A stretch of DNA of 64,000 nucleotides, from the NCBI RefSeq assembly GCF_017814915.1, contig NZ_JAGIPZ010000002.1:90984-154983 (forward strand), given 5' to 3'. Each line of letters starts with the position of its first letter. Position 1 is the stretch's first letter. Below the pieces are notes generated by a model that saw only the letters and a list, made by a program, of their open reading frames with translations, did no database searches and was not told the DNA's origin. Made by a program: the position numbers and the translations under genes. Shown here piece after piece: positions 9,647 through 17,892 of this stretch. The stretch is from Herbaspirillum sp. LeCh32-8. GTDB lineage: Bacteria; Pseudomonadota; Gammaproteobacteria; Burkholderiales; Burkholderiaceae_D.

Positions 9647-11020
9647 ATGAAAATCACCATTATCGGCACCGGCTATGTTGGCCTCGTGACCGGCGCTTGC
9701 CTGGCCGAGCTGGGCAACGACGTGTTCTGCCTGGACGTCGACCAAAGCAAGGTCGACATCCTCAACAATGGCGGCATACCGATCCATGAACCCGGGCTGG
9801 AAGACGTCGTTGCGCGCAATCGCGCCGCCGGCCGCCTGCAGTTTTCCACCGACGTGGCCGCCAGCGTGGCGCATGGCGACATCCAGTTCATCGCAGTGGG
9901 CACCCCGCCCGACGAGGACGGCTCGGCCGACCTGCAATATGTGCTGGCCGCGGCGCGGAGCATCGGTCGTCACATGAACGGCTTCAAGGTGGTGGTGGAC
10001 AAGTCCACCGTGCCGGTCGGCACCGCCGACAAGGTCAAGGCGGCGATCGCCGACGAGCTCGCCAAGCGCGGCCAGGCCGCCGATTTTTCGGTGGTCTCCA
10101 ACCCCGAGTTCCTGAAGGAAGGCGCCGCGGTGGAAGACTTCATGCGTCCCGACCGCATCGTCATCGGCCACGACCAGAGCCCGCAAGGCCTGCGTGCGCA
10201 AACGCTGATGAAGAAGCTCTACGCCCCGTTCAACCGCAACCACGAGCGCACCTACTGGATGGATGTGCGCTCGGCCGAGTTCACCAAGTACGCCGCCAAC
10301 GCCATGCTGGCCACGCGTATTTCGTTCATGAACGAACTGGCCAATCTGGCCGACAAGGTCGGCGCCGACATCGAGGCGGTGCGCCATGGCATCGGCTCCG
10401 ATCCGCGCATCGGCCACAGCTTCCTGTACGCCGGCTGCGGCTACGGCGGTTCCTGCTTCCCCAAGGACGTGCAGGCGCTGGAGCGCACCGCGCGCGACTA
10501 CGGCCAGGAACTGCTGATCCTGCAATCGGTGGAAAAGGTCAACAACCTGCAAAAGCACGTGCTGGGCAAGAAGGTGGTCACCCGCTTCGGCGAGAACCTG
10601 GCCGGCAAGCACTTCGCTATCTGGGGCCTGGCCTTCAAGCCCAATACCGATGACATGCGCGAAGCATCGTCGCGCGTGCTGGTGGGCGAGCTGGTGCGTC
10701 GCGGCGCGACCGTGGCGGTCTACGATCCGGTCGCGATGAAGGAAGCCGCACGCGTGATCAAGCTGGACTTCGCCGATGAGCCAACCCTGCTGGAGCGCGT
10801 GCGCTTCGCCGAGAGCCCGCTCGACGCGCTGCAGGACGCCGACGCGCTGGCCATCGTGACCGAGTGGAAGGCCTTCCGCAGCCCCGACTTCGAGCGCGTG
10901 AAGGCGATGCTGAAGAACCCGGTGATCTTCGATGGCCGCAACCTGTTCGAGCCGCAAGTGATGGCTGACAGCGGCATCGAGTACTACGGCATCGGCCGTT
11001 CGCTGGTCGCCAACGCCTGA
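9647..11020 (+). CDS. ugd: UDP-glucose 6-dehydrogenase
   Basis: 457-residue NAD-dependent enzyme oxidising UDP-glucose to UDP-glucuronate, a precursor for exopolysaccharide, LPS decoration or UDP-L-Ara4N. The N-terminal [11 protein letters not shown]ossmann motif is at about residues 7-16. The catalytic cysteine is C270 within GGSCFPKD, and the C-terminal [13 protein letters not shown] stretch is at about 326. Length and domain order are standard. It sits between lapB and rfaE1, starting 36 bases after lapB, consistent with a cell-envelope sugar operon. Confidence 0.95.
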   Translation: MKITIIGTGYVGLVTGACLAELGNDVFCLDVDQSKVDILNNGGIPIHEPGLEDVVARNRAAGRLQFSTDVAASVAHGDIQFIAVGTPPDEDGSADLQYVLAAARSIGRHMNGFKVVVDKSTVPVGTADKVKAAIADELAKRGQAADFSVVSNPEFLKEGAAVEDFMRPDRIVIGHDQSPQGLRAQTLMKKLYAPFNRNHERTYWMDVRSAEFTKYAANAMLATRISFMNELANLADKVGADIEAVRHGIGSDPRIGHSFLYAGCGYGGSCFPKDVQALERTARDYGQELLILQSVEKVNNLQKHVLGKKVVTRFGENLAGKHFAIWGLAFKPNTDDMREASSRVLVGELVRRGATVAVYDPVAMKEAARVIKLDFADEPTLLERVRFAESPLDALQDADALAIVTEWKAFRSPDFERVKAMLKNPVIFDGRNLFEPQVMADSGIEYYGIGRSLVANA

Positions 11021-11037
11021 CCGACAAGAGGACCCGC

Positions 11038-11967
11038 ATGGATATCGCCGCAGCCTGGGATTCCGCCCGCATCCTGATCGTGGGCGACGTGATGCTGGAC
11101 CGTTACTGGTTCGGCGAGGTCAACCGCATTTCTCCCGAAGCGCCGGTGCCGGTGGTGCGCGTGGAGCGCCGGGAAGAGCGCCTGGGCGGCGCCGCCAACG
11201 TCGCGCGCAATACCGCCAGCCTGGGCGCCAGCACGGCGCTGTTGGGCGTGACCGGCGACGACGAGCCGGCCAGCGTGATGGAAAGCATGCTGGGCGAGAT
11301 GGGCATCGCCAGCCACCTCAACCGCGATGCCAGCATCGCGACCATCGTCAAGCTGCGCGTGATCGGGCGCCAGCAGCAGCTGGTGCGCATCGACTTCGAG
11401 GAGTCGCCCACCGATGACGTGCTGCGCGACAAGCTGACCCAGTTCAACTCGCTGGTGGCCAACTACGATGTGATCGTGTTTTCCGATTACGCCAAGGGTA
11501 GCCTGGTGAACGTGGCCGAGATGATCGCCGTCGCGCGCAAGCTCGGCAAACGCATCCTGGTCGACCCCAAGGGCGACGACTTCAGCCGCTATGCGGGCGC
11601 GTCCGTGCTCACGCCCAACAAGTCCGAGATGGTGCGTATCGTCGGTCAGTGGAAGGGCGAGGACGACCTCACGGCGCGTGCCCAGAACCTGCGTCAGCAA
11701 CTCAACCTGGAAGCGCTGCTGCTGACCCGTTCCGAAGAAGGCATGAGCCTGTACCGCGAGGGCGACGTACAGCATTTCCCGACCATGGCGCGCGAAGTGT
11801 TCGACGTCTCCGGCGCCGGCGACACCGTCATCGCCACCTTGGCGGTGATGCTGGGTGCGGGCGCGCCGCTGGTGGATGCGGTCACCATGGCCAACCGCGC
11901 CGGCGGCATCGTGGTCGGCAAGCTGGGTACGGCGACCGTCACGCGTGAGGAGTTGCTGGAGGGCTGA
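11038..11967 (+). CDS. rfaE1: D-glycero-beta-D-manno-heptose-7-phosphate kinase
   Basis: 309-residue PfkB-family sugar kinase corresponding to domain I of HldE. Marks are DRYWFGEVNRISPEAPVPVV near residue 21, GGAANVARN near 57 and the catalytic GAGDT motif near 260. The nucleotidyltransferase domain II of the bifunctional enzyme is absent, so a separate RfaE2 must be encoded elsewhere. It begins 17 bases after ugd with an AGAGGA-type ribosome site. It acts in ADP-heptose synthesis for the LPS inner core, in keeping with lapA, lapB and ugd upstream. A terminator follows. Confidence 0.94.
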   Translation: MDIAAAWDSARILIVGDVMLDRYWFGEVNRISPEAPVPVVRVERREERLGGAANVARNTASLGASTALLGVTGDDEPASVMESMLGEMGIASHLNRDASIATIVKLRVIGRQQQLVRIDFEESPTDDVLRDKLTQFNSLVANYDVIVFSDYAKGSLVNVAEMIAVARKLGKRILVDPKGDDFSRYAGASVLTPNKSEMVRIVGQWKGEDDLTARAQNLRQQLNLEALLLTRSEEGMSLYREGDVQHFPTMAREVFDVSGAGDTVIATLAVMLGAGAPLVDAVTMANRAGGIVVGKLGTATVTREELLEG

Positions 11968-12030
11968 GCCCATTCCGGGCGCGTTTCTAGTTGAATTTCT
12001 GTCAACAATCCTTCCGGGGCGTCGTTGAGC

Positions 12031-12070
12031 AAAGGCAGTGGCATCTTCCGATGCACTGCCTTTTTGTTTT
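12031..12070 (+). terminator. Intrinsic terminator after rfaE1
   Basis: An 11-bp stem with one bulged G (GGCAGTG-CATC with GATG-CACTGCC), a TTCC tetraloop and a following T-rich run. It ends the lapA-rfaE1 block just before the ComEA-like gene. Confidence 0.88.
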
Positions 12071-12095
12071 TCGACCCCTACTGAAAGGATTCAAC

Positions 12096-12491
12096 ATGCT
12101 GAAGAAATTCCTGATGTTCATCGGATTCATCCTGGCAACCGGCCTGGCCTTCGCCCAGGTCGACGTCAACAAGGCCGACCAGGCGGCACTGGATGGCGTG
12201 CGCGGCATCGGCCCGGCGATGTCCAAGCGCATCCTCGACGAGCGCCAGAAGGGCGGCAGCTTCAAGGACTGGGACGACCTGCAGAACCGCGTGAAGGGCG
12301 TCAAGGACAAGAGCGCCGCGAAGCTGTCGGCCAATGGCCTGACCGTCAACGGCCAATCCAAACCGGGCGTTGCGCAGGCGGGCAAGCCGGCCAAGGGCGG
12401 CAAGGCCGCGAGCGCGGAAAAAGGCGAGAAGGCGGAGGTCGCTGCCCAGCCCGTGGCCCAGGCCGGCAAGTCCGACATGCTCAAGAAATAA
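12096..12491 (+). CDS. ComEA-like helix-hairpin-helix protein
   Basis: 131-residue exported protein. Residues 1-20 form a signal peptide ending in GLAFAQ. The mature part begins VDVNKADQAALDGVRGIG, a tandem helix-hairpin-helix domain of the ComEA type (about 22-80) that binds DNA backbone. The C-terminus (about 95-131) is a low-complexity Lys/Ala/Gly tail. ComEA takes part in DNA uptake during transformation in competent bacteria, but short stand-alone HhH proteins like this are widespread in Betaproteobacteria and need not be competence factors. ATG at 12096 has CTGAAAGGAT just upstream. Confidence 0.82.
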   Translation: MLKKFLMFIGFILATGLAFAQVDVNKADQAALDGVRGIGPAMSKRILDERQKGGSFKDWDDLQNRVKGVKDKSAAKLSANGLTVNGQSKPGVAQAGKPAKGGKAASAEKGEKAEVAAQPVAQAGKSDMLKK

Positions 12492-12505
12492 TCTACTGGC
12501 AGACG

Positions 12506-12541
12506 ATGGCAGTCCGGTTGTTCCGGATTGCCATTTTTTTT
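12506..12541 (+). terminator. Intrinsic terminator after the ComEA-like gene
   Basis: A 12-bp stem (ATGGCAGTCCGG with CCGGATTGCCAT, one G-U) with a 5-base loop and eight T residues. It lies 15 bases after the stop codon. Confidence 0.92.
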
Positions 12542-12835
12542 GCGCGTCGATCGGCCGCGAAGAGGCAACGCGGCAGTGTGTGGAATGCTGACACTTCGGC
12601 AACTAAAGGCTTGTTTCTCGAAAAATTTGAGGTTAAAGTTGGTCAAGCCATAGACCGGCGGCTGCCTCTGATTGCGCCATGTCTGCCAAGCGCCTGATGC
12701 ATCCGCACCCGTCATCAAGGGGGATGCGCGGGAGTCGGCGCCGACGAAGGCCTTGCTCGGCGCGAGGCGGCGGGATAAAAAAGGGGCATACCGGACTGCG
12801 GTCAGGCAAGCGTATTTCTCGTCAAACCATTGCAG
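12542..12835 (+). other. Non-coding stretch upstream of the GAF-GGDEF gene
   Basis: Apart from the terminator at its left edge I see no gene here. The short open frames are not supported by codon use or recognisable products. It presumably holds the promoter of the diguanylate cyclase gene, but no clear sigma-70 box pair was found. Confidence 0.5.
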
Positions 12836-13810
12836 ATGAACATGAAAATCGCCGAGCTCCCAGCCAATGAAGATGCCCGCATCGAAGCCCTGCATTCGCT
12901 GCATATCCTGGACACGCCTCCGGAAGAACGCTTCGACCGCCTGACGCGGCTGGCGCGCCGCCTGTTCGATGTGCCCATTGCGGTGGTGACGCTGATCGAC
13001 GTCAATCGCCAGTGGTTCAAGTCCTGCGTCGGCCTGGGCGATGCCACCGAAACCACGCGCGAGGTCTCCTTCTGCTCGCATGCCATCCTCAAGGACGACA
13101 TCACCGTAGTCAACGACGCCACCAAGGATGATCGCTTCTCGGGTAACCCCCAAGTCACCGGCGAGCCCTACATTCGCTTTTATGCCGGCTGCCCGATTCG
13201 AAGCGAGAGCGGCTACAACCTCGGCACCCTGTGCCTGGTGGACATGAAGGTGCGCGACTTCGACGCTGATGACCGTGCCCTGCTGCGCGACCTGGCCGCC
13301 ATGGTCGAGCAGGAGCTCACCGCAGTGCGGCTGGCCACCATCGACGACCTGACCAAGCTGTCCAATCGCCGCGGCTTCGAAGCGCTGGCCCAGCATGCGC
13401 TGGGGCTGTGCAAGCGCGTCTCGCGCCCGGCCTGCATGCTGTATTTCGACCTCGACAAGTTCAAACAGATCAACGACCGCTTCGGCCACGCCGAAGGCGA
13501 TACCGCGCTGGTCAATTTCGCTTCGCTGCTGGCCGGCAACTTCCGTGAGTCCGACGTCATCGGTCGCCTGGGCGGCGACGAGTTCGCGGTGTTCCTGACC
13601 AATACCGCGATGGCCGAGGCCGAACCCGTGCTCAAGCATTTCGAGCGCGCCGTGCACCAGTTCAACCAGCACGCGCTGCGGGAATACGACCTGCAGTACA
13701 GCGTCGGCGTGGTCGAGTTCGACCCGGCGGTGCACCAGTCCGTGGAGGACATGATGCAAAACGCCGATGCGCTGATGTACGGCCAGAAGAGCCAGCGTCG
13801 CGCCGGCTGA
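12836..13810 (+). CDS. GAF-GGDEF diguanylate cyclase
   Basis: 324-residue soluble signalling protein. An N-terminal GAF domain (about 20-160) contains the common RLARRLFDVPIAVVTLID opening and CSHAI. A GGDEF domain (about 165-320) follows, with DLDKFKQIND near 205 and an intact GGDEF active-site motif near 246. It should make cyclic-di-GMP from GTP under control of the GAF domain. An RxxD inhibitory site was not identified. TTG 12830, ATG 12836 and ATG 12842 are all possible starts. It is a single gene, transcribed separately from dnaX. Confidence 0.88.
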   Translation: MNMKIAELPANEDARIEALHSLHILDTPPEERFDRLTRLARRLFDVPIAVVTLIDVNRQWFKSCVGLGDATETTREVSFCSHAILKDDITVVNDATKDDRFSGNPQVTGEPYIRFYAGCPIRSESGYNLGTLCLVDMKVRDFDADDRALLRDLAAMVEQELTAVRLATIDDLTKLSNRRGFEALAQHALGLCKRVSRPACMLYFDLDKFKQINDRFGHAEGDTALVNFASLLAGNFRESDVIGRLGGDEFAVFLTNTAMAEAEPVLKHFERAVHQFNQHALREYDLQYSVGVVEFDPAVHQSVEDMMQNADALMYGQKSQRRAG

Positions 13811-13953
13811 TCCTTTCCTCAGCCTGACCGCATTTGCCCGTCGCGCGCCATGCGCGGCGCGGTCGGCGCGTCGGCATACGCCAAAGGCGATGACGGCGGC
13901 GAAATAGCTTAAAATGCCCCCCTGAGCCAAAAAGCCGACCGCAGCCATCGCCC

Positions 13954-16077
13954 ATGTCCTATCAAGTTCTCGCCCGTAAATATCGTCCCCGCAGCTTCGA
14001 CACCCTGGTCGGCCAGGAACACGTCGTACGCGCGCTGACGCATGCGCTGGAACAGCAGCGGCTGCACCATGCTTACCTGTTCACCGGCACCCGCGGCGTG
14101 GGCAAGACCACGCTCTCGCGCATCTTGGCCAAATCGCTCAACTGCGTCGGCCCGGATGGCAACGGCGGCATCACCGCCGCGCCTTGCGGCGTGTGCGAAG
14201 CCTGCGTGGCGATCGATGCAGGGCGCTTCGTCGACTACATCGAGATGGACGCGGCCTCCAACCGCGGCGTGGATGAAATGGCGCAGCTGCTGGAGCAGGC
14301 GGTCTACGCGCCATCCAACGCCCGCTTCAAGGTCTACATGATCGACGAAGTGCACATGCTGACCAATCACGCCTTCAACGCCATGCTGAAGACGCTGGAA
14401 GAGCCGCCCGAGCACATCAAGTTCATCCTGGCCACCACCGATCCGCAAAAGATTCCCGTGACCGTGCTGTCGCGCTGTCTGCAGTTCAACCTGAAGCAGA
14501 TGCCGCCGGGCCACATCATCGGCCATCTCGACAACATCCTGAACCAGGAACACATCGAGTTCGACCCGCAGGCCTTGCGCCTGCTGGCCCAGGGCGCCTC
14601 CGGCTCGATGCGCGACGCGCTGTCGCTGACCGACCAGGCCATCGCCTACGCCGCCGGCAAGGTATCGCTAGAAGCGGTGCAGGGCATGCTGGGCGCGCTC
14701 GACCAGTCCTACCTGATCCGCATCCTGGACGCGCTGGCCGCGCAGGACGGCGCATCGCTGTTGGGCGTGGCCGACGACATGGCCACCCGCAGCCTGTCTT
14801 ACAACGCGGCGCTGCAGGACCTGGGCACCTTGCTGCACCAGATCGCACTGGCGCAAAGCGTGCCGGCCGCGCTGGCCGACGACCTGCCCAATCGCGAAGA
14901 CGTGATTCGCCTGGCCTCGCAGTTCAGCCCGGAGCATGTGCAACTGTTCTACCAGATCGCCGTGCACGGCCGAAACGAACTCGGCCTGGCCCCTGACGAA
15001 TACGCCGGTTTTTCGATGACGCTGCTGCGCATGCTGGCTTTCCGTCCGGTCAGCGCCAGCGCCGCGACGCCGGTGCCCGCCGCCGGCGGCGCATCGGTCC
15101 CGCGTCCCGCGGCGCCGCGCCAGGCAGCGCCGCTGATGGCGCCGCAGGCGGCGGTGGCCAGCGCGCCGGTCAGCCGTCCTGCGCCGCAAGCGCAGCCTGC
15201 GGCTGCCGCTCCTGCTCCTGTCGCTGCTCCGGCGCCGGTAACATCGGCGCCCGCAGCGCCGGCGGCGGCATTGAGCCCGGCCGCCTCGGCGCGCGAGGCC
15301 GCCATGATGGCCGTGCGCGCATCGCTCAAGGGCGGCAAGGCGCCCGCTGCGCGTCCGGCGCCGGCCGCGGCTGCACCAGCGCCGGCACCGGCTGAAACGC
15401 CCGCTTTTGCACCAGCGCCGATGGCCGCGCCCGAGCCCGCCGTGCCGATGGCCTCCGCCGTGCCGGACATGCCCGAACCGCCACCGTTCGATTCCATCCC
15501 GCCGTGGGAAGAAGATTCGATGCCGGCCGGTTTCGACGCTCAAAAAAAAACTGAATCGTTCATTCCCCCCGGCCCCGACCTGGAGTCCGTCGCCGTAGCG
15601 GCGCAGGCTGCGCCGCGCGTATCGGCGCCGCAGCGTCCGCCCGCCACGCCCGCGCAGAAGCAGGAAACCGCGCGCATTGCCGCCGAAATGGGTTGGGACG
15701 GCCATTGGCCGACGCTGGCCGCCAGCCTGTCGCTGCGCGGCGTGGCGCACCAGATGGCCTTCCAGAGCGAGCTGGTGCGCTGCGAGGCGCTGGCAGGCGG
15801 CAACGTCTGCTTCCACTTGCGCATCCCGTTCGAAACCCTGCGTTCTTCAGGCAGCATTGAGAAGCTCATTGCCGCCCTGTCCGAGCGTTTCAGCCGGGAA
15901 GTGCGCGTGGAAACCGAGATCGGCGCCGTCGCCGACACCGCTAACGCGGTGGCTGAGGCCGATCGCGCCGACCGCCAGCGCAAGGCCGAACACAAGATGC
16001 AGAACGATCCCTTCGTGTTGTCGATGATGCGTGAATTCAACGCCACCATCGTGCCCGGATCGATCCACCCGCTGTGA
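13954..16077 (+). CDS. dnaX: DNA polymerase III subunits tau and gamma
   Basis: 707-residue clamp-loader ATPase. The Walker A motif is GTRGVGKTT near residue 46, zinc-knuckle cysteines occur at about 64-90 (CGVCEAC) and the DEVH Walker B near 130. A long Ala/Pro-rich linker covers about 365-600, followed by a C-terminal tau domain for polymerase binding. In codon context CAA AAA AAA ACT there is an A9 tract at 15542-15550. A one-base slip there leads at once to the stop TGA at 15552-15554 and gives a 533-residue gamma-like product. Downstream come ybaB, a yciI-like gene and recR. Confidence 0.96.
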   Translation: MSYQVLARKYRPRSFDTLVGQEHVVRALTHALEQQRLHHAYLFTGTRGVGKTTLSRILAKSLNCVGPDGNGGITAAPCGVCEACVAIDAGRFVDYIEMDAASNRGVDEMAQLLEQAVYAPSNARFKVYMIDEVHMLTNHAFNAMLKTLEEPPEHIKFILATTDPQKIPVTVLSRCLQFNLKQMPPGHIIGHLDNILNQEHIEFDPQALRLLAQGASGSMRDALSLTDQAIAYAAGKVSLEAVQGMLGALDQSYLIRILDALAAQDGASLLGVADDMATRSLSYNAALQDLGTLLHQIALAQSVPAALADDLPNREDVIRLASQFSPEHVQLFYQIAVHGRNELGLAPDEYAGFSMTLLRMLAFRPVSASAATPVPAAGGASVPRPAAPRQAAPLMAPQAAVASAPVSRPAPQAQPAAAAPAPVAAPAPVTSAPAAPAAALSPAASAREAAMMAVRASLKGGKAPAARPAPAAAAPAPAPAETPAFAPAPMAAPEPAVPMASAVPDMPEPPPFDSIPPWEEDSMPAGFDAQKKTESFIPPGPDLESVAVAAQAAPRVSAPQRPPATPAQKQETARIAAEMGWDGHWPTLAASLSLRGVAHQMAFQSELVRCEALAGGNVCFHLRIPFETLRSSGSIEKLIAALSERFSREVRVETEIGAVADTANAVAEADRADRQRKAEHKMQNDPFVLSMMREFNATIVPGSIHPL
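15541..15554 (+). promoter_or_regulatory. dnaX slippage site producing gamma
   Basis: Nine consecutive A residues (15542-15550) lie at codons 530-533 of dnaX. Reading -1 relative to the gene after the A tract gives AAC then TGA at 15552-15554. The short product would keep the ATPase and collar domains and lose the polymerase-binding domain. E. coli uses ribosomal frameshifting on A AAA AAG, and Thermus uses transcriptional slippage on an A9 run; which applies here is not decidable from sequence. Confidence 0.75.
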
Positions 16078-16157
16078 GGCGCAGGCGGCCCCGCCGTTTT
16101 GCCGGGCGCTGCGCCAAACAAGATAAAATTCGATGAATTGAAACAAGGAGCAATACC

Positions 16158-16484
16158 ATGATGAAAGGTCAACTCGCAGGCCTGATGAAGCAAGCCCAGG
16201 CAATGCAGGACAACATGAAGAAGGCGCAGGAGCAACTGGCGCTGATCGAGGTCGAAGGCCAGTCCGGCGCCGGCCTGGTGAAGGTCGTGATGACCTGCAA
16301 GAATGACGTCAAGCGCGTCTCGATCGACCCGTCGCTGCTGGCTGACGACAAGGATATGCTGGAAGACCTGGTCGCCGCCGCCTTCAACGACGCCGTGCGC
16401 AAGGCCGAAGCCACCTCGCAGGAAAAGATGTCGGGCGTCACCGCCGGCATGCCGATGCCCCCGGGCTTCAAGATGCCGTTCTGA
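16158..16484 (+). CDS. ybaB: Nucleoid-associated protein YbaB/EbfC
   Basis: 108-residue YbaB/EbfC family DNA-binding protein. The N-terminal helix [17 protein letters not shown], the central strand region with the family pattern [12 protein letters not shown], and the Met/Pro-rich tail PGFKMPF are typical. It forms a tweezer-like dimer that binds DNA. ATG 16158 is preceded by AAGGAG about 12 bases upstream. The gene lies between dnaX and recR as in most Proteobacteria. Confidence 0.95.
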   Translation: MMKGQLAGLMKQAQAMQDNMKKAQEQLALIEVEGQSGAGLVKVVMTCKNDVKRVSIDPSLLADDKDMLEDLVAAAFNDAVRKAEATSQEKMSGVTAGMPMPPGFKMPF

Positions 16485-16640
16485 TTGCCGATATCGCAGA
16501 TATCAAGGCAGGGCCGGCAAGCGGTCGCAGGTGGCAGGGCAGGGTCGTGATGAGATCCTGCCGCCTCGGGTGAAGGCCCGGGGCGGAGTTGGTGCGGTAT
16601 GCAAGTCCGATGGAGTGCAGTATTGCTTTGTGGAGGCAAC

Positions 16641-16943
16641 ATGTTCGTCATCTCGATCACGTACACCAAGCCGGCGAGCGAAATCGATTCCTTGCTGACC
16701 GCGCACAAGAAATTCCTCAACCAGCAATATGCGGATGGCGTGTTCCTGATGTCGGGCCGCAAGGTTCCGCGCACCGGCGGCATCATCCTGGCCGACTGCA
16801 GCGACCGCGCCGAGATGGAGGCGATCGTCGAATCCGATCCCTTTTTCATCGCCGGCGTGGCCGAGTACGAGATCACCGAATTTGTCCCCTCGATGACGGC
16901 TGAAGCGCTTGAAGCCTTCCGCTATACCGTCGACCGTAATTGA
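16641..16943 (+). CDS. YciI family protein
   Basis: 100-residue protein of the YCII-related dimeric alpha/beta-barrel fold. It shows the pattern [21 protein letters not shown] and [13 protein letters not shown] seen in this family, with a conserved His-Asp pair thought to act in catalysis. The ATG at 16641 has GGAGG 6 bases upstream and is preferred over a longer frame starting at 16599. It is inserted between ybaB and recR, 13 bases before the recR TTG, so it belongs to that operon. Its biochemical role is unknown. Confidence 0.82.
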   Translation: MFVISITYTKPASEIDSLLTAHKKFLNQQYADGVFLMSGRKVPRTGGIILADCSDRAEMEAIVESDPFFIAGVAEYEITEFVPSMTAEALEAFRYTVDRN

Positions 16944-16956
16944 ACCAAGAGCCGGC

Positions 16957-17553
16957 TTGAAAACTCCCTCCAGCCTCACCCTGCTGACCGAATCGCTGCG
17001 CCGCCTGCCCGGCATCGGTCCCAAGACCGCGCAGCGCATGGCCTACCACCTGCTGCAGCACGACCGCGATGCCGCCGCCGACCTGAGCAAGTCGCTGGCG
17101 CGCGCGCTCGACACCATTCGCCACTGCGCGCTGTGCAACACCTTCACCGAGCAGGTCGTGTGCGAGACCTGCCAGGATGAACAGCGCGACCACACGCTGC
17201 TGTGCGTGGTGGAAAATCCGGCCGACCAGATCATGATCGAGCAGACCCTGACCTTTAAGGGTTTGTACTTCGTGCTGATGGGGCGTCTCTCGCCGCTGGA
17301 CGGCATCGGCCCGCGCGACATCCATCTTGAAAAACTGATCACCCGCGCCACCGACGGCGTGGTGGCCGAGGTGGTGCTGGCCACCAATTTCACCAACGAA
17401 GGCGAAGCCACCGCCTACTACATCAGCGAGACCCTGAAGTCGCGCGGCCTCAAGGTCAGCCGGCTGGCGCGCGGCGTGCCGGTGGGCGGCGAGCTGGAAT
17501 ATGTGGATGCCGGCACCATCGCGCGCGCGATGCTGGACCGCCGCGCCACCTGA
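16957..17553 (+). CDS. recR: Recombination protein RecR
   Basis: 198-residue RecR, part of the RecFOR pathway that loads RecA on gapped DNA. Features in order: helix-hairpin-helix [15 protein letters not shown] (about 14-28), a C4 zinc finger [16 protein letters not shown] (about 57-72) and a Toprim domain starting [11 protein letters not shown] place the start at TTG 16957 because the peptide from there ([11 protein letters not shown]) aligns with the normal RecR N-terminus; the ATG at 16909 would add 16 non-homologous residues inside the preceding gene. Confidence 0.94.
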   Translation: MKTPSSLTLLTESLRRLPGIGPKTAQRMAYHLLQHDRDAAADLSKSLARALDTIRHCALCNTFTEQVVCETCQDEQRDHTLLCVVENPADQIMIEQTLTFKGLYFVLMGRLSPLDGIGPRDIHLEKLITRATDGVVAEVVLATNFTNEGEATAYYISETLKSRGLKVSRLARGVPVGGELEYVDAGTIARAMLDRRAT

Positions 17554-17892
17554 GAAAATCTCCCGAAGGCGAGCGATCGGCGCACATTGTGCGGTGCTTT
17601 CCTCACCTGGCAGCAGAAAATTGCGCGCTTGTCCCATTCGCCCCTAATAATTCCCTCAAATTGCGCGACATCCTGCGCGTGCTGCAATAAAATGTCGGCT
17701 TTTCACACATGCACGTACGACGTCATGCATGTGGCAGTGCAGCAGCGCTTACCGGGCGCGGCGTGCGCCGGCTGACCGCGTTACCGCGCAGGCATCCGGC
17801 AGCGGCGACAAGAATCAATAATCGGCAACAGGAGAAGCAGCGGATGTCCTTCGCAGGCGCATGAGGCGCACGCGGCATCGGCTGCACGCAAT
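17554..17892 (+). other. Intergenic region before the CoA-transferase gene
   Basis: No gene is supported. It contains a perfect 8-bp inverted repeat CACATGCA-N12-TGCATGTG at 17706-17733 that could be an operator, and an AGGAGAAG stretch near 17828 that could be a ribosome site for a short upstream frame. An A/T-rich stretch near 17690 may contain the promoter. Confidence 0.5.
17706..17733. promoter_or_regulatory. Inverted repeat, possible operator
   Basis: CACATGCA and TGCATGTG arms separated by 12 bases lie 160 bases upstream of the CoA-transferase start. The symmetric arms, without a T-tract, suggest a dimeric regulator site rather than a terminator. No regulator gene is adjacent. Confidence 0.4.

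Noticed and set aside
8396..10957. 853-residue open frame on the minus strand
   Set aside because: It lies opposite lapB and ugd, both unmistakable. The protein is His/Val/Gly-rich without any recognisable domain, as is typical for the antisense frame of GC-rich genes.
12630..12665. Sigma-28-like promoter (TAAAGTTG) before the GAF-GGDEF gene
   Set aside because: The -35-like octamer is good, but no GCCGATAA-like -10 box lies at the right spacing.
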